Positions 5,319 through 7,995 of a DNA stretch of 7,995 nucleotides are shown in pieces. How positions within the stretch are numbered: the first letter of the stretch is position 1; every line of letters begins with the position of its first letter. The DNA is taken from positions 1-7,995 of the forward strand of contig CAZCRG010000080.1 in NCBI GenBank assembly GCA_964501105.1, written 5' to 3'. Made by a program: the position numbers and the translations under genes. The notes below the pieces were generated by a model. That model saw nothing but the letters and a program-made list of their open reading frames with translations. It did no database searches and was not told the DNA's origin. The DNA comes from BMS3B sp964501105. GTDB taxonomy: Archaea; Hydrothermarchaeota; Hydrothermarchaeia; Hydrothermarchaeales; BMS3B.

Positions 5319-6551
5319 TCAAGCCTTATCCTTTATAACTCTAACCTTCAGTATTCTTCTTCCCCTCATCTTCTCAACTCTGAGCGTGGCGTTTTCAACC
5401 TTAATCTCGTCACCCACTTTTGGAATCTCACCGATTGTGTTGAAAACAAGTCCCCCTATGGTGTCAAACTCAGAGTAGTCCAGGTTGAGCTTAAGAATCT
5501 CATTCACATCTTTAATATTCATTCTGGCATCCACAATTGCTTCTTTTTCATTTATCTCAACAATTGGCGCCTCTTCTCTATCGTACTCATCCATTATCTC
5601 GCCCACAAGCTCTTCAAGAAGGTCCTCAATTGTAACCATGCCAGCAGTGCCACCATACTCGTCAACGACAATGGCTATCTGGATTTTTTTAACCTGAAAT
5701 TCTCTGAGGAGGTCGTCAAGCTTTTTATTTTCTGGTATAAAAAGAGGCTCTCTCAGAATATCCACAAGCTTAACCTTTTCCCTGCCATTCATATACTTGA
5801 GAAGGTCTTTGGCATAAAGTATTCCAACTATGTTGTCAATATTGTCTTCATACACAGGAATTCTTGAATGCCCTGTTTTGAGAATAAGCTTTCTTGCGTC
5901 TTCATAGCTCTCGTCGACACTGAGGCATTTCATATCCACTCTTGGAACCATAATCTCCCTTACAGTGGTCTCACCAAACTCAAAGACGCTGGAAATCATC
6001 TCCCTCTCTTCTTTCTCTATAAAACCCTCTTCCTCACTGACTTCAACCATAAGCTTCAAGTCCTCTTCAGTGAGGTAATGGCCGAAGGTTACTTCACCGC
6101 CAAAGAACTTAACTATCCTCTTTGAAATAAAGGTTAGGAGCACTACAGCTGGATTTAAAAGTGTTACAAGAGCTAAGATAGGCTTTGCAGCTAAAAGACA
6201 GTACTTCTCAGCATTGTAGGCAGCATAGCTCTTGGGCACTATCTCGCCGAAGAGAAGCACATAGAAGGTTACTATTCCTGTTGCTATGCCAACGCCTGTG
6301 CTGCCGAAGTATTTTATGGCCATAGAGGTAGCTATGGCTGAGGCAGAGATATTCACAATATTGTTGCCCACAAGGATAGTGGATATAACCCTGTTGGGCA
6401 TTTTGAGAAGTTTCAGAATGGTCTCTGCCCTAACATCGCCCTGAGAAGCCAGCTTCTTTATTTTTGGTCTTCTTAAGGATATAAAGGCTGTCTCAGAGGC
6501 AGAGAAGAAGCCCGATAGCAGCAGAAGTATTAGCAGTAAAATAATATCCAT
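5319..6551 (-). CDS. CNNM/CorC-family (HlyC-like) membrane protein with CBS pair
   Basis: A member of the CNNM/CorC (old name hemolysin C) family, which moves or senses Mg2+ and possibly other divalent ions. From the ATG at 6549-6551 it has 410 residues. A DUF21 membrane domain of about 155 residues starts with a hydrophobic helix (DIILLLILLLLSGFF). It carries SASETA (17-22) and GEIVPK (102-107), both near-invariant in the family. An acidic helical linker follows (EEDLKLMVEVSEEEGFIEKEEREM). Two CBS domains (about 198-255 and 263-318) include SRIPVYEDNIDNIVGILYAKDLL. A CorC_HlyC domain runs from about 328 to the end. A TTG at 6570-6572 would add seven residues (MPQDALL); GGAGG at 6584-6588 is 11 nt from it. 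I prefer the ATG because it gives the usual family N-terminus. The gene follows S8e in the same direction but has its own TATA-like box. Confidence 0.9.
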   Translation of the reverse strand: MDIILLLILLLLSGFFSASETAFISLRRPKIKKLASQGDVRAETILKLLKMPNRVISTILVGNNIVNISASAIATSMAIKYFGSTGVGIATGIVTFYVLLFGEIVPKSYAAYNAEKYCLLAAKPILALVTLLNPAVVLLTFISKRIVKFFGGEVTFGHYLTEEDLKLMVEVSEEEGFIEKEEREMISSVFEFGETTVREIMVPRVDMKCLSVDESYEDARKLILKTGHSRIPVYEDNIDNIVGILYAKDLLKYMNGREKVKLVDILREPLFIPENKKLDDLLREFQVKKIQIAIVVDEYGGTAGMVTIEDLLEELVGEIMDEYDREEAPIVEINEKEAIVDARMNIKDVNEILKLNLDYSEFDTIGGLVFNTIGEIPKVGDEIKVENATLRVEKMRGRRILKVRVIKDKA

Positions 6552-6611
6552 TAACAATGCATCTTGGGGCAACTTCTTTGAATCCTCCTAGAGGAACCCC
6601 TCTCTTGGTAA

Positions 6612-6620
6612 TATAATATT
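6612..6620 (-). promoter_or_regulatory. Box A for the CNNM-family gene
   Basis: The minus strand reads AATATTATAT here, an AT-rich box-A-like element predicting transcription from about 6588. This gives a leader of roughly 15 nt to the TTG at 6572 or 37 nt to the ATG at 6551. It lies beyond the T-tract that probably ends the S8e transcript, so the two genes are likely separate units. Confidence 0.4.
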
Positions 6621-6635
6621 TGGAGGAAAGAATAT

Positions 6636-6641
6636 AAAAAA
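6636..6641 (-). terminator. Oligo-T terminator after rps8e
   Basis: Fifteen bases past the S8e stop codon the minus strand has six consecutive T followed by ATATTC. This is sufficient for intrinsic termination by archaeal RNA polymerase. Any preceding hairpin is weak. Confidence 0.45.
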
Positions 6642-6656
6642 CTTTCTGGAAGCATT

Positions 6657-7037
6657 TTATTTCAGGAGAACAGCATTTACATTGCCGTCCTGTCCGGGAC
6701 GGGAAGTTACAATAGCGTCGCCTATCTCTGTTTCAACTACTGCCCCCTTTGTAACTATATTCCTCCTTACAAAGTGGGGATTTGCCTTATTCTCCTTAAC
6801 GCTCTTTATCTGGACCTTCTTGCAGGTGTTGGTCTCGGGGTCAACAACATTGGCCCACTGAGCTTCCAGAAGTCTTACCTTTCTATTTCCTCCTCTCACC
6901 CTTATCACTTTAGCCCTTCTCTGCCCTACTTTGGTCTCAGTCTGCTCTCTTCCAAGCTCATACTTCTTCTTCTTTCTGTAGGGCTTATACCTTCCACCAG
7001 TAATTTTTCTAACTGACCTTCCTTGCCATCTTGCCAT
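6657..7037 (-). CDS. rps8e: 30S ribosomal protein S8e
   Basis: A component of the small ribosomal subunit found only in archaea and eukaryotes, which fixes the domain of the organism. The 126-residue length is normal for archaeal S8e. The basic N-terminus (ARWQGRSVRKITGGRYKPYRKKKKYELGRE) is the family signature. The C-terminal HFVRRNIVTKGAVVETEIGDAIVTSRPGQDGNVNAVLL is strongly conserved. The ATG at 7035-7037 has a textbook Shine-Dalgarno GGAGG 6 nt upstream (7044-7048), confirming the start. It lies alone in its transcription unit, ended by an oligo-T tract, and diverges from the macro-domain gene. I am very sure of this call. Confidence 0.98.
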   Translation of the reverse strand: MARWQGRSVRKITGGRYKPYRKKKKYELGREQTETKVGQRRAKVIRVRGGNRKVRLLEAQWANVVDPETNTCKKVQIKSVKENKANPHFVRRNIVTKGAVVETEIGDAIVTSRPGQDGNVNAVLLK

Positions 7038-7043
7038 TAAAAG

Positions 7044-7048
7044 CCTCC
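7044..7048 (-). promoter_or_regulatory. rps8e: Shine-Dalgarno of rps8e
   Basis: GGAGG on the minus strand, with a 6-nt spacer to the ATG. It is the clearest ribosome binding site in the window. An AT-rich stretch AAAATATTTTTA (about 7096-7106, minus) about 60 bases upstream of the ATG is a possible box A, giving a leader of some 35 nt. Confidence 0.6.
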
Positions 7049-7182
7049 ATAATCTACTAAAATTAGGCTTATGAGATTTAATGAGGTAACTTCTTAAAAA
7101 TATTTTGTAGCTTTACCCAGGACACGTACCATGGGTTGATATACAGGAATTGATAACCTTGTAACATATTTCTTAAGATTAT

Positions 7183-7695
7183 ATGATCAGGGTGATGCAG
7201 GGAGACATTACTGAGGTGGAGGCAGAGGCTATTGTTAATCCATCCAATAGCTATGGATTCATGGGAGGTGGTGTTGCTCTTGCCATAAGAAGAAAGGGAG
7301 GTAAAGTTATTGAGGAGGAGGCAGTGGCTAAGGCTCCTATAGCAGTTGGTTCAGCAGTGGCTACCACTGCTGGAAGGTTGAAGGCAAGGTATGTTATCCA
7401 TGCCAGCACCATGGAGGAACCTGCCCAGAAGATAGGAGTTGAGAATGTAGCTCTTGCCACAAAGGCTGCTCTGAAACTTGCCTCAGAGATGAAGATTAGA
7501 ACTATTGCCTTCCCAGGCATGGGGACTGGCGTCGGAGGGGTTCCTCTTGAGAAGGCAGCAGAAGCAATGCTGAGAGAGATAAGGAATCACAGGGAAGAAT
7601 TTCCAGAAGAGATTATTCTTGTTGCTCTCGACAGACAGCTTTATAATGCCTTCAGAGAGGCAGTAGCTTTTTATTATCCCGATGAATCTTTATAA
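7183..7695 (+). CDS. Macro-domain protein (ADP-ribose / O-acetyl-ADP-ribose binding)
   Basis: A single-domain 170-residue macro protein. The family binds ADP-ribose and often removes it from proteins or deacetylates O-acetyl-ADP-ribose. Visible motifs are GDIT (7-10), AIVNPSN (16-22), GGGVALAIRRKGG (28-40), a PIAVGSAVATTAGRLKARYVIHASTMEEP block (52-80) and PGMGTGVGG (111-119), which forms the phosphate-binding loop. The usual NAAN is NPSN here; the second Asn, which contacts the distal ribose in related enzymes, is kept. The MGGGVA and AGRLKARYVIHA features resemble a distinct archaeal subfamily. The ATG at 7183 keeps the first beta strand (IRVMQGDIT), whereas the ATG at 7195 would cut it. 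No Shine-Dalgarno is seen. The following antiporter gene begins 2 nt after its stop, so they are likely cotranscribed. Confidence 0.92.
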   Translation: MIRVMQGDITEVEAEAIVNPSNSYGFMGGGVALAIRRKGGKVIEEEAVAKAPIAVGSAVATTAGRLKARYVIHASTMEEPAQKIGVENVALATKAALKLASEMKIRTIAFPGMGTGVGGVPLEKAAEAMLREIRNHREEFPEEIILVALDRQLYNAFREAVAFYYPDESL

Positions 7696-7697
7696 AT

Positions 7698-7995
7698 ATG
7701 GACAACTTCAGTTTGCAGATAGCAGAGCTTTTGTCCCTCCTTCTTATTGCAAGCATTGTGGGCGTAGCCACCAAGTATATTAAACTTCCCTACACAATAG
7801 CTCTTGTTCTTGTTGGCCTTTTGGTTGGCACTCTGAAAATTTTTCCTGAAATCCAGCTCACAGAAGAGATAATCTTCTTTATTATTCTTCCGCCCCTACT
7901 TTTTGAGGGAGCTCTTAGTATGGACATCTCCCAGCTGAGGCAGAATTTCAAACCAGTGCTGCTCCTTTCTACAGTAGGGGTCTTAATCTCAGTGG
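7698..7995 (+). CDS. CPA1-family Na+/H+ (cation/proton) antiporter, 3' end outside window
   Basis: The first 99 residues of a membrane antiporter of the NhaP/CPA1 type, exchanging Na+ or K+ for protons. The N-terminus has a hydrophobic helix (IAELLSLLLIASIVGVATKYI), then LPYTIALVLVGLLVGTL, the typical second helix with the LPY...GLLVG signature. IIFFIILPPLLFEGALSMD follows, matching the family's PP.LFE.g..md motif. A further helix begins at the window end (FKPVLLLSTVGVLIS). The ion-binding Asp pair would be further downstream and is not visible. The ATG at 7698-7700 lies 2 nt after the macro-domain stop. A TATAAAT overlaps the junction (7691-7697) but is too close to be its promoter. The selectivity cannot be judged from this part. 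Confidence 0.9.
   Translation, partial: MDNFSLQIAELLSLLLIASIVGVATKYIKLPYTIALVLVGLLVGTLKIFPEIQLTEEIIFFIILPPLLFEGALSMDISQLRQNFKPVLLLSTVGVLISV

Noticed and set aside
5310..5867. 185-codon plus-strand frame
   Set aside because: It is antisense to the CBS and CorC domains of the CNNM-family gene and shows no domain of its own.
7251..7520. 89-codon minus-strand frame
   Set aside because: It is antisense to the well-conserved macro-domain motifs and is Ala/Pro-rich without a family.

Overview
The window looks like a chromosomal piece of a euryarchaeote, probably from the broad methanogen/Archaeoglobus/ANME side. Pointers are ribosomal protein S8e, a PHP-type endonuclease Q, a winged-helix regulator with a FilR1 (DUF1724) domain, a UbiA-type prenyltransferase remnant, a tRNA-Glu without encoded CCA, and AT-rich box-A-like promoters. 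I cannot name the genus from sequence alone.

Left part (1-2265) is AT-rich and looks accessory. It opens inside an IS6-family insertion sequence. The transposase is cut by the window edge; its right terminal repeat ends at about 558. The IS sits directly against the 3' half of a UbiA-family gene (559-1004), which also carries a frame shift at a run of seven T. Convergent to it is a FilR1-type regulator (934-1737, minus) with a perfect dyad just upstream of its promoter. A gene-poor stretch of about 530 bases follows, with at most one 41-codon ORF. It ends at the 3' end of tRNA-Glu(TTC) (2266-2340, minus).

Right part (2341-7995) has clearly higher GC and dense genes. A promoter region shared with the tRNA leads into an asparagine-synthetase-like protein (2395-3669) that lacks the N-terminal glutaminase cysteine. 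Converging on it is a two-gene operon: endonuclease Q (3860-5074, minus) with a C-terminal PCNA-binding motif, then a 64-residue winged-helix protein (3659-3853, minus). The operon has a TATA box abutted by a 7+7 dyad (5134-5161). Between it and the next gene lies an unusual tandem array of about 48-bp units, each with a hairpin whose stem sequence changes while pairing is kept (5147-5304). Then come a CNNM/CorC-type transporter (5319-6551, minus) and S8e (6657-7037, minus). Diverging from S8e is a macro-domain protein (7183-7695), followed after 2 nt by the start of a CPA1 Na+/H+ antiporter that runs off the window.

The most interesting points are the covarying hairpin array, the endoQ operon with its own dyad and small DNA-binding protein, and the nucleophile-less asparagine-synthetase homologue. 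I found no CRISPR array and no clear multi-gene defence system.
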